Source: an uncultured Bacteroidota bacterium (GTDB taxonomy: Bacteria; Bacteroidota; Bacteroidia; Chitinophagales; Chitinophagaceae). From it: DNA of 7,744 bases. Under the pieces are notes generated by a model, which had not been told where the DNA came from, made no database searches, and saw nothing but the letters and a program-made list of their open reading frames with translations. The position numbers and the translations under genes are program-made. Shown here one piece after another: positions 1 to 5,583 of this stretch (its first letter is position 1; every line of letters begins with the position of its first letter). The stretch lies in contig CAIRNW010000055.1 of assembly GCA_903879995.1 (NCBI GenBank), forward strand, positions 1 to 7,744, read 5' to 3'.

Positions 1-1
1 C

Positions 2-52
2 ATTCTGTACGGCAGTTTGATTGGCAAGCATGAATTGACTTCTTACAGATAA
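2..52 (+). CDS. Possible 3' end of an upstream gene (uncertain)
   Basis: The first ~50 bases are less AT-rich than the spacer after them, which suggests coding sequence running in from the left. On the + strand one frame stays open from base 2 to a TAA at 50-52 and would end in ...GKHELTSYR. A second frame runs from base 1 to a TGA at 31-33 and would end in ...RQFDWQA. On the - strand an ATG at 31-29 opens a frame that stays open to the window edge, with an AAGAAG stretch before it. The fragment is too short to choose between these, and no product can be assigned. Confidence 0.2.
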   Translation: MLYGSLIGKHELTSYR

Positions 53-183
53 ATAAGGTCTGGAAGCAAATTCGTCAATAATATTATAAAAACCAACAAT
101 CTTTTTAAATTTTTTTATTTAGTTACTTTGAATCAAGGGCATTTCCCAGCTTTTAAATACTTTAGATACTCCGATCAACTCCC
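53..183. other. AT-rich leader upstream of the ROK gene
   Basis: This non-coding stretch contains long A/T runs, including a T-rich tract at about 102-120. The nearest match to the Bacteroidota -7 element (TAnnTTTG) is TTACTTTG at 123-130, which lacks one spacer base and has no convincing TTTG about 20 bases upstream. A 10-base palindrome ATAATATTAT lies at 78-87, but in such AT-rich DNA it may be chance. The promoter of the ROK gene is probably here but cannot be placed. Confidence 0.4.
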
Positions 184-1431
184 ATGAAAAAACAGACACC
201 ACCTACCACACACAGGATCGTTGAATTGTTTAACGATTCCAACGTTTCAGGGGTAGCTTATAAAAACAAATCACTAAAAAGAAGTATTCTCAGCCATTTG
301 GATCAGCATGGGGAGTTTACAATTACCGAATTGAGTCGGGAGTTGAATACGAGTGTACCAAAAATCACCAGTTTGGTCAACGAACTAATTGAGGATCGTT
401 TAATTCGTGATAATGGAAAATTTGACTCCACCGGAGGCAGAAGGGCAAGCATCTACGGCTTAGTCGCTGATGCATGTTATTTCGTTGGAGTGGACGTGAA
501 AAGATATTATATCAATATCGGTTTGCTTGATTTTAAAAAGCATTTGGTTGGTCAGCGTGAAAAAATTCCTTACAAATTAGAGAATACACAGGCCTCCTAC
601 CAACAACTTTTGAATTGTATTCGGGATTTTATACAAACCGAGAACATCAAAAAAGAAAAAATTCTTGGGCTGGCCATTAACCTATCTGGTCGAATCAATA
701 ACACTAGCGGTTACAGTTATAGCTATTTCCATTTTCAGGAAGAACCCCTGGCTGAAACCATCCATCGGGAATTAGGAATTCCTACTTTCTTAGAGAATGA
801 TTCCCGGGCCATGGCATTTGGCGAGTTTCATTACGGAGAGGCTTCAAATGCACAGAATGTATTATTTGTAAACATGGACTACGGGATAGGGCTGGGTATC
901 TTGTTGGATGGCAAGCTTTACTATGGAAAATCGGGATTCAGTGGAGAGTTTGGACATATTCCATTTTTTTCAAATGAAATTCTATGCCATTGCGGTAAGA
1001 AAGGTTGCTTGGAAACAGAGGCATCAGGACAATCCCTGGTCAGAAAGTTCAGAGAGAAAATCAAACAAGGATACACCTCCTCAGCGCTAAAAAAGAAAAA
1101 GGACCTGGCCGATCTCAATCTTTTGGATATCATCAATGCCGCCAATAACGAAGACATGCTAAGCATTGAATTATTGGCAGAGGTAGGTGAAAAACTTGGA
1201 AAGGGTCTGGCTGTTCTGATCAATCTGTTCAACCCTGAGTTGCTAATCCTGGGTGGCACTTTATCGGAAACCGGGGACTACATTAGACTTCCCATCAAAA
1301 GCGCTATCAATAAATATTCGTTAAGTCTTGTTAATAATGACACACAGCTTCGGACCTCCAGGCTTGGAGAAAAAGCCGGTGTGATGGGAGCTTGTCTGCT
1401 GGCCCGTAATAAAGTACTGACACATCCCTAA
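184..1431 (+). CDS. ROK-family transcriptional regulator (NagC/XylR-like)
   Basis: This is a 415-residue protein of the usual length for ROK repressors. Residues ~30-92 form a winged helix-turn-helix: the helices run through FTITELSRELNTS and the following VPKITSLVNEL, and the wing holds DSTGGRRAS. Residues ~98-412 are a sugar-kinase-like ROK domain. It has LENDSRAMAFGE (203-214), with D206 at the catalytic-base position, the GEFGH motif (254-258), and a zinc site formed by H258, C268, C270 and C275 in CHCGKKGCLE. A C-terminal nucleotide-fold segment, ILGGTL, is at 355-360. The N-terminal phosphate loop, DxGGTK in ROK kinases, reads GVDVKRYY (102-109), so sugar phosphorylation is unlikely. 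I infer a sugar-responsive cytoplasmic DNA-binding protein; the ligand cannot be told. The ATG at 184 is the first start after an in-frame TAG at 163-165. No sugar-use genes are visible beside it, so its target is unknown; a palindrome lies just downstream at 1485-1507. Confidence 0.9.
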   Translation: MKKQTPPTTHRIVELFNDSNVSGVAYKNKSLKRSILSHLDQHGEFTITELSRELNTSVPKITSLVNELIEDRLIRDNGKFDSTGGRRASIYGLVADACYFVGVDVKRYYINIGLLDFKKHLVGQREKIPYKLENTQASYQQLLNCIRDFIQTENIKKEKILGLAINLSGRINNTSGYSYSYFHFQEEPLAETIHRELGIPTFLENDSRAMAFGEFHYGEASNAQNVLFVNMDYGIGLGILLDGKLYYGKSGFSGEFGHIPFFSNEILCHCGKKGCLETEASGQSLVRKFREKIKQGYTSSALKKKKDLADLNLLDIINAANNEDMLSIELLAEVGEKLGKGLAVLINLFNPELLILGGTLSETGDYIRLPIKSAINKYSLSLVNNDTQLRTSRLGEKAGVMGACLLARNKVLTHP

Positions 1432-1470
1432 TTAAGTTTAGATTATTTTCACAATTGTTGATAAGTAATT

Positions 1471-1502
1471 ATTGGAATTGCTACTTAACCATGTTAATAT
1501 TG
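1471..1502 (+). promoter_or_regulatory. Candidate promoter of the phoH-lipoprotein-crcB run
   Basis: ATTG at 1471-1474 and TAATATTG at 1495-1502 each differ by one base from the Bacteroidota -33 (TTTG) and -7 (TAnnTTTG) elements and are separated by 20 bases, which is suitable spacing. Transcription would begin only about 10-15 bases before the TTG start of phoH, giving a very short leader. Such matches are common in AT-rich DNA, so this is tentative. Confidence 0.3.
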
Positions 1503-1507
1503 GTTAA
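1485..1507. promoter_or_regulatory. Operator-like inverted repeat TTAACCA-N9-TGGTTAA
   Basis: Two perfect 7-base arms (1485-1491 and 1501-1507) flank 9 bases and span the candidate -7 element of phoH. The geometry suits a dimeric repressor. The ROK regulator ending 54 bases upstream is an obvious candidate binder, but that link is inference only. Confidence 0.35.
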
Positions 1508-1518
1508 AACCATACGAA

Positions 1519-2490
1519 TTGACAGAAGCCATCATCAACCTAGAAACTGTTAACCCGATAGAATTCTTCGGGGTGAACAACGGAAAACTTGATATCCTCA
1601 AAAAGAAATTCCCACTCTTAAAAATCCTCTCCAGGGGCACTCAATTAAAGTTGAGTGGTGCACCGGAGCAAATTGAACCAGCACGTGAGAAAATCTCGTT
1701 GATTGTCTCTTACCTGGAACGAAATGGCCACATGAGTCAACAGTACTTTGAACAAGTGCTGGGTGGAGATGATGCTGAAATAATTGACAATTTTCAAGAA
1801 AAAAATCCGGCCGAGGTACTTGTATTTGGTCCCAATGGAAAGTCCGTGCGAGCTCGAACTGCTAATCAAAAAAGATTGGTACAAGAGGCAGATCGAAATG
1901 ACATTGTATTTGCCATTGGACCTGCAGGAACCGGAAAAACTTATACGGCTGTGGCTTTAGCAGTGCGCGCACTAAAAAATAAACAAGTCAAGAAAATTAT
2001 ACTAACCCGTCCGGCCGTGGAGGCAGGAGAAAGTTTAGGCTTCCTACCCGGAGACTTAAAAGAAAAAATTGACCCTTATCTACGGCCATTATATGATGCC
2101 TTAGATGATATGATTCCTGCAGATAAGTTGGGCTATTATATGACTACACGCACCATTGAAATAGCGCCGCTTGCGTATATGAGAGGACGAACACTGGATA
2201 ATGCATTTATCATCCTAGATGAATCTCAAAACGCAACTGACTTGCAATTGAAGATGTTCCTGACGCGTATTGGAGCCAACGCCAAGGCTATTATCACAGG
2301 TGATATGACACAAGTAGACTTACCACGCAACCAGCGAAGTGGTCTTCAAACTGCAGTCCGCATCTTAAAAAATATTGATGGAATCGGTCATATTGAGCTG
2401 GATGAGGAGGACGTAGTTCGACATCGTTTAGTCAAACAAATACTTCGAGCTTATAATCATGAGCACGAGCGTGAAAATCCAAAACAGTAG
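1519..2490 (+). CDS. phoH: PhoH/YbeZ-family ATPase
   Basis: This 323-residue protein has the normal length and architecture of the PhoH-like family (E. coli YbeZ type). Residues ~32-65 resemble a KH-like RNA-binding unit, and the P-loop ATPase core occupies ~115-315. Walker A is GPAGTGKT (134-141), Walker B is FIILDESQN (230-238), and a conserved TGDMTQVDLPR segment (260-270) follows. Family members are cytoplasmic ATPases linked to RNA metabolism and, in E. coli, to the rRNA-maturation nuclease YbeY; no ybeY is visible here. The start is TTG at 1519. An in-frame TAA at 1495-1497 leaves no ATG or GTG before it, and the next Met (residue 72) would remove the conserved NPIEFFGVN region. It is the first gene of a run with the lipoprotein and crcB genes. 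Its TAG stop is followed at once by in-frame TAA and TAG. The family call is firm; the exact cellular role is not known from sequence. Confidence 0.93.
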   Translation: MTEAIINLETVNPIEFFGVNNGKLDILKKKFPLLKILSRGTQLKLSGAPEQIEPAREKISLIVSYLERNGHMSQQYFEQVLGGDDAEIIDNFQEKNPAEVLVFGPNGKSVRARTANQKRLVQEADRNDIVFAIGPAGTGKTYTAVALAVRALKNKQVKKIILTRPAVEAGESLGFLPGDLKEKIDPYLRPLYDALDDMIPADKLGYYMTTRTIEIAPLAYMRGRTLDNAFIILDESQNATDLQLKMFLTRIGANAKAIITGDMTQVDLPRNQRSGLQTAVRILKNIDGIGHIELDEEDVVRHRLVKQILRAYNHEHERENPKQ

Positions 2491-2496
2491 TAATAG

Positions 2497-2919
2497 ATGC
2501 AAAAAAAACTATTGCTGTATCTATTACTTCTTCTAAGTACAGCGTGCCAACAAAAAGAAAAGCCTTCCATAACGGCCTCGAATGAAGTGGATGCCGGTCG
2601 TAAATTTTTAAGAGCGGCCTTGGACGGAAAGTTTGATCTTGCCAAAGAGTATTTACTGCCAGATTCACTGAACTTAAATTACCTGGATGTGGCGGCGCGT
2701 GGATACGATAGATTATCACAACCAGATAAAGAAAATTATCGGGGTGCTTCTATCATAATTCATGAGAACAAAATTGAAAATGACTCCATCACACTTCTGA
2801 TTTTCTCTAACTCTTTTAAAAACGACAAGGACACCTTGCGAATTCTCAAGCAGGGAAATAAATGGTTCGTTGACCTTAGCTACCTCTACGTTCACCCCGC
2901 TGTCTCAAATCAACCATGA
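2497..2919 (+). CDS. Small lipoprotein, DUF4878/NTF2-like
   Basis: This 140-residue protein begins with two lysines and a leucine-rich stretch (5-13), then STAC with the lipidation cysteine at C17. The -3 position is Ser rather than the usual Leu, a looseness common in Bacteroidota lipoproteins. CQQKEK after the cleavage site is polar and charged, loosely like the surface-export signals of this phylum, but it is not a clear match. The mature part resembles DUF4878-type NTF2-like domains: an N-terminal helix pair (AGRKFLRAALDGKFDLAKEY, 33-52), then strands ending in GNKWFVDLSYLYV (120-132). No catalytic residues are evident. Small proteins of this kind are usually uncharacterised envelope proteins. 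It starts 6 bases after phoH, in the same frame, and its TGA overlaps the crcB start (ATGA). The second to fourth codons contain a run of eight A. The lipoprotein call is good; function is unknown. Confidence 0.85.
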   Translation: MQKKLLLYLLLLLSTACQQKEKPSITASNEVDAGRKFLRAALDGKFDLAKEYLLPDSLNLNYLDVAARGYDRLSQPDKENYRGASIIIHENKIENDSITLLIFSNSFKNDKDTLRILKQGNKWFVDLSYLYVHPAVSNQP

Positions 2920-3293
2920 ACATTTCTTTCTTATTTGTTTTTTTGGGAGGAGGAGTGGGTTCGGTTTTACGATACTGGATTGGAAAAGAATTTAATACTA
3001 CTCCAGGGGCAGCATTCCCTACAGGAACATTACTTGTAAACCTTACAGGCTCCTTATTGATTGGTTTATTTTGGGGCATCGCAGAAAAAAATAATCAGTC
3101 AACTTCACCCATTCAACTATTATTGATAACCGGTTTTTGTGGTGGGTTCACCACCTTCTCCGCATTTTCGCAAGAGTCACTCCTGTTGCTCAAAGCAGGA
3201 AATTGGTATTTGGGTTTCGGCTATATGCTAATTACAATAGTAGCAGGCCTGCTCCTGACAGGGGCTGGCTACAAATTGATTTCTTCCTTATAA
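2916..3293 (+). CDS. crcB: CrcB/Fluc fluoride ion channel
   Basis: This is a 125-residue membrane protein of standard Fluc length with four hydrophobic segments (about 3-22, 34-56, 65-92 and 97-121). Family motifs are all present: GGGVGSVLRY (11-20), PTGTLLVNLTGS (35-46) with the pore Asn at N42, and GFCGGFTTFSAFSQE (73-87). The last carries the T79/T80 turn that holds the structural sodium ion and the two channel phenylalanines F81 and F84. The protein acts in the inner membrane as a dual-topology dimer that lets cytoplasmic fluoride leak out. It is a single-gene version, so a homodimer is expected. The ATG overlaps the lipoprotein stop by four bases, implying translational coupling. No fluoride riboswitch is visible upstream of crcB or in the spacer before phoH. 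Its last Leu codon and stop lie on the TTATAA shared with the convergent Mur ligase gene. Confidence 0.95.
   Translation: MNISFLFVFLGGGVGSVLRYWIGKEFNTTPGAAFPTGTLLVNLTGSLLIGLFWGIAEKNNQSTSPIQLLLITGFCGGFTTFSAFSQESLLLLKAGNWYLGFGYMLITIVAGLLLTGAGYKLISSL
3288..3293. other. Shared palindromic TTATAA ending two convergent genes
   Basis: The hexamer reads TTA-TAA (Leu-stop) on both strands, so crcB and the Mur ligase gene end on exactly the same six bases. There is no spacer and hence no room for an intergenic terminator. Confidence 0.95.
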
Positions 3294-4676
3294 CTGATTA
3301 TACACAGAATTGGCAAACTGCTCCAACGAGGGATCGCGTGCGCCCATTAACAATAAAACACAATCTGACTGCAAAGAAGGTCTTACTGCAGCAAGAAATA
3401 AATTACGATCCTCTACAAAATTTGCATGAACACCTAAATCTCTTAAATCTGAAATCAAGTCTGCGGCAGAAATATCTTTTACAGCTGTCCCCCCTGCATA
3501 ATAAATTTCACTCATCCAAATTTCATCCTGCGGACGCAAGGCTGCAGCTATGGCTTGTACAAAATCATGTCTTAAAAAACGAGTGGGCTTATAGCCATGT
3601 GGCTGGAACCAGGCCACTACTTTTGAGGCAACCGGCTGACAAGCAGTAATGGCAGCGGCACATTTTGCAGGATTGTGCGCATAATCATCAATTACCCATA
3701 TTCCATTTTTATGACCTAGTATCTGATGACGCCTGTAAATGCCTTGGTATTGACTTAATGCCTTTGCAGCAATGGATAGCGGAATACCAATTTGATGTGC
3801 TACTGCTGTAGCCGCCAACGCATTCTCCATATTATGCTTACCCACTTGCTCTATAAAAAATGGTTCCCCATTGATACTAAATTGAATTTGCAACCCCCTT
3901 TGAAAAAAATCATTGGCGATATATCCTGCAGAACCAGATTGAGGAGAAGCGTTAGCCACCCTAAAATCCCTTGCTGGTTCAACTGATAAGGAGGCCGCTA
4001 TTGGATGCGTTTGATTCACTACAAAATGATGGCTTTGCGAACGAAACTGGCTAAACAAAGAAAGCAAGGTGCTGATCTCATCGTGATCTTTATCGATATT
4101 TAATAAAAGACCAATCTCAGGGTGATACTGCACAATGGAGCCATCACTTTCATCGGCCTCTATCACCAACCAATCACCTTTCCCCACTACTGCATTTCCA
4201 ATTTTACCCTGCTGGATAATTCTTGTTAATCCAGCCCCACTAATTATACTAGGCTCGAATCCCCCCAGTTCCATGATATCAAAAAGCATGGCTGCCGTGG
4301 TGCTTTTACCACTGGTGCCTGCCACAGCAATTGTTTTTTTGCTGGCAGCAATTATAGCAAGTAAAGTAGCGCGATGGATAATTGGTATTCCTCTGTCTTG
4401 TGCCATTTTTACCTCAGGCACCGAAGACTCAATAGCCGTAGATACAACCACCAAATCAATGCCGTTATTCATACCTGAACCGTCCTGCGGAAAACAATGA
4501 ATGCCAGCCTCGGTTAGTTGTAATCGAATAGATTGCCCTTGATTATTACTAAACTGTCGATCACTTCCGTATACCTGCATACCAATTCCTTGCAGGTATT
4601 GCGCTAACGCACTCATTCCTGTTCCTGCAACTCCAATAAAAAAGGGACGAGAAAATTCCTGCAAGCTGGTAATCAT
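3288..4676 (-). CDS. MurC-like Mur ligase (divergent paralogue)
   Basis: This 462-residue protein has the full three-domain Mur ligase layout. A Rossmann-like N-terminal domain carries GVAGTGMS (15-22) and GSD (37-39). The central ATPase domain has GTSGKSTT (120-127), EADESD (173-178), NIDKDHDE (193-200) and HNMENA (281-286). The C-terminal domain has YRRHQILG (314-321), DDYAHNPAK (330-338), FQPHGYKPTR (357-366) and EIYYAGG (390-396). These place it nearest MurC, the cytoplasmic UDP-MurNAc:L-alanine ligase. However, MurC normally has GTHGKTTT and DDYGHHPTE, and the uridine-binding end of the first domain also differs (QDGSG at 64-68). It is not in a division/cell-wall cluster, so it is probably not the organism's main MurC. 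I infer an ATP-dependent amide ligase acting on a UDP-sugar or peptide precursor; the substrate is unknown. It starts 6 bases after the thioredoxin-fold gene, with AAGG upstream of its ATG as a weak ribosome site, and converges on crcB with a 6-base overlap. Confidence 0.88.
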   Translation of the reverse strand: MITSLQEFSRPFFIGVAGTGMSALAQYLQGIGMQVYGSDRQFSNNQGQSIRLQLTEAGIHCFPQDGSGMNNGIDLVVVSTAIESSVPEVKMAQDRGIPIIHRATLLAIIAASKKTIAVAGTSGKSTTAAMLFDIMELGGFEPSIISGAGLTRIIQQGKIGNAVVGKGDWLVIEADESDGSIVQYHPEIGLLLNIDKDHDEISTLLSLFSQFRSQSHHFVVNQTHPIAASLSVEPARDFRVANASPQSGSAGYIANDFFQRGLQIQFSINGEPFFIEQVGKHNMENALAATAVAHQIGIPLSIAAKALSQYQGIYRRHQILGHKNGIWVIDDYAHNPAKCAAAITACQPVASKVVAWFQPHGYKPTRFLRHDFVQAIAAALRPQDEIWMSEIYYAGGTAVKDISAADLISDLRDLGVHANFVEDRNLFLAAVRPSLQSDCVLLLMGARDPSLEQFANSVYNQL

Positions 4677-4682
4677 GAGACC

Positions 4683-5300
4683 TTAGGCTCTTTGCTTCTG
4701 TCGGGGTGCTGGTTTATTTGCAGGTGCAGAAACTCTTGCCTTCTTAGCTGGAGACTTTGTTTTTGCTCTGCGTAAAGCATTCTTGATGGCAGTACTTAAA
4801 TTAGCATAGGTAGGCTTGCCATTGAAGGGTGTATCATTGATAAAAAATGCAGGCAACTCTTTAACGCCAAGGCTATGCCCTTCTTTCAAATCGTCTTGCA
4901 CTTGCCATCCATAAACACCATTCACCAAATCATCTAAGAATTTTTTATTCTTTACTCCGGCCTCTTTGCTGTAAAGCTTGAGGCTGGTAGTACCTAAATT
5001 TCTTCGGTTGTTGAAAAGCACATTATGCATTTCCCAAAACTTACCCTCTTGTGCAGCTGCAATAGCAGACTCACTCGCCTTTAAACTGCGCTGATGAATT
5101 AACGTAAGAGGAAAATGACGGAATTGAAATTTGATCTTGCCATCAAATTCTTCTAGCAATTGCTTTACAATTTCATTGACTTTAGCGCATTCCTCATTTT
5201 CATATTCACCAAATTCCATCAGCGTCACGGGAGCATCTTTTTTCCCCACAAATATTTCGCGCGGTTCAATTATTACAATATCATCTTTCTTGAAAGCCAT
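4683..5300 (-). CDS. DsbA-like thioredoxin-fold protein lacking CXXC
   Basis: This is a 205-residue protein without a signal peptide or membrane segment, so probably cytoplasmic. Residues ~15-176 match the DsbA-like thioredoxin_4 type: DAPVTLMEFGEYE (22-34), a helical insertion with FRHFPLTLIHQ (60-70) and EGKFWEMHNVLF (85-96), and ELPAFFINDTPFNG (148-161), where P150 is the cis-proline next to the active site. The same pattern occurs in thioredoxin domains fused to NhaA antiporters. Where the family has CPYC, this protein has NEEC (35-38). The nucleophilic cysteine is Asn, encoded AAT, two changes from a Cys codon, so a single read error is unlikely. C38 is its only cysteine. Dithiol oxidoreductase activity is therefore not expected; a monothiol, binding or chaperone-like role is possible. 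Residues 176-205 form a tail rich in Lys, Arg, Ala and Pro. It is probably cotranscribed with the Mur ligase gene 6 bases downstream. Confidence 0.87.
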   Translation of the reverse strand: MAFKKDDIVIIEPREIFVGKKDAPVTLMEFGEYENEECAKVNEIVKQLLEEFDGKIKFQFRHFPLTLIHQRSLKASESAIAAAQEGKFWEMHNVLFNNRRNLGTTSLKLYSKEAGVKNKKFLDDLVNGVYGWQVQDDLKEGHSLGVKELPAFFINDTPFNGKPTYANLSTAIKNALRRAKTKSPAKKARVSAPANKPAPRQKQRA

Positions 5301-5331
5301 TTAAATCTATTTTTAAGGACCCTATTCTTAT

Positions 5332-5347
5332 TTACACAATTGTATAA
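5332..5347. promoter_or_regulatory. 16-base near-perfect palindrome upstream of the DsbA-like gene
   Basis: TTACACAATTGTATAA has seven of eight matched base pairs around its centre at 5339/5340, with one mismatch at 5335/5344. It lies 32-47 bases before the ATG and overlaps a -7-like element on the - strand, an arrangement typical of an operator. No regulator can be named. Confidence 0.35.
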
Positions 5348-5365
5348 CAAGAAGAGGACCATAGT

Positions 5366-5390
5366 GTTGACTAAATTGTCAACCGGCTGA
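5366..5390. promoter_or_regulatory. Overlapping inverted repeats upstream of the DsbA-like gene
   Basis: GTTGAC (5366-5371) and GTCAAC (5378-5383) are perfect arms separated by six bases. The right arm overlaps a second imperfect palindrome, TCAACCGGCTGA (5379-5390), which has one mismatched pair. Both lie 66-90 bases upstream of the ATG, a reasonable place for a regulator site. No functional evidence beyond symmetry. Confidence 0.3.
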
Positions 5391-5492
5391 AGGTAGGGTA
5401 TTTTGCCCTCAAGGCTGCTGACATTTGTAATTTTTAACAATAATTATATAATTTATTAATAATCATTATATTATGAAACGTTATTGGCAATT

Positions 5493-5539
5493 TAAACTAA
5501 GCATTTACTCCCATTTTGAGAAGTAAAATGCTCAGTTTA
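5493..5539 (-). terminator. Long hairpin after clpB, candidate transcript end
   Basis: Arms 5493-5509 and 5522-5539 pair over 16 Watson-Crick pairs with one bulged base (5525) and one mismatch (5499/5533), closing a 12-base loop. In RNA from the - strand the mismatch becomes a G-U pair, so the fold is better in the clpB direction. It begins 44 bases past the clpB stop. No U-tract follows on the - strand, so it may protect or process the clpB mRNA 3' end rather than act as a classic intrinsic terminator. Confidence 0.45.
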
Positions 5540-5583
5540 TGTTGAATCATAAAGATTTTTAAGAATAAATAGCTAAACAAAAA

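Larger units (their letters stand above)
5301..5583. other. 283-base AT-rich spacer between clpB and the DsbA-like gene
   Basis: No gene or RNA is seen here. The clpB-proximal part holds a long hairpin (5493-5539). The middle is extremely AT-rich and includes the perfect palindrome AATTATATAATT (5442-5453). The part next to the DsbA-like gene holds the palindromes listed separately and a weak AGGG/CCCT hairpin (5395-5409). The promoter of the DsbA-like/Mur ligase pair is probably here. The nearest -7 match on the - strand is TACAATTG (5344-5337), without a good -33 partner. Confidence 0.5.

Noticed and set aside
921..1259. 112-residue reading frame on the - strand
   Set aside because: It lies wholly antisense to the well-supported ROK gene and has low-complexity Ser/Leu/Phe composition with no recognisable motif.
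1432..1518. Possible fluoride riboswitch or terminator before phoH
   Set aside because: No fluoride-riboswitch core is visible. The TAAGTA/TACTTA hairpin (1462-1487) is short, bulged and lacks a T-run, so I do not call a terminator.
3242..3253. Perfect 12-base palindrome AGCAGGCCTGCT inside crcB
   Set aside because: It encodes part of the fourth membrane segment and has no following T-tract, so it is not listed as a terminator; noted only as a possible pause site.
3137..3649. 170-residue reading frame on the + strand
   Set aside because: It overlaps crcB in another frame and then runs antisense to the Mur ligase gene; no domain is visible and both real genes are strongly supported.
4135..4500. 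121-residue hydrophobic-looking frame on the + strand
   Set aside because: It is the complement of the Mur ligase nucleotide-binding region, and its hydrophobicity follows from antisense reading of that region.
5160..5390. 76-residue frame on the + strand reaching into the clpB/DsbA-like spacer
   Set aside because: It is mostly antisense to the 5' part of the DsbA-like gene, Phe/Leu-rich, with no translation signal or family resemblance.
5442..5453. Perfect palindrome AATTATATAATT
   Set aside because: It sits in almost pure A/T sequence, where such symmetry is expected by chance.
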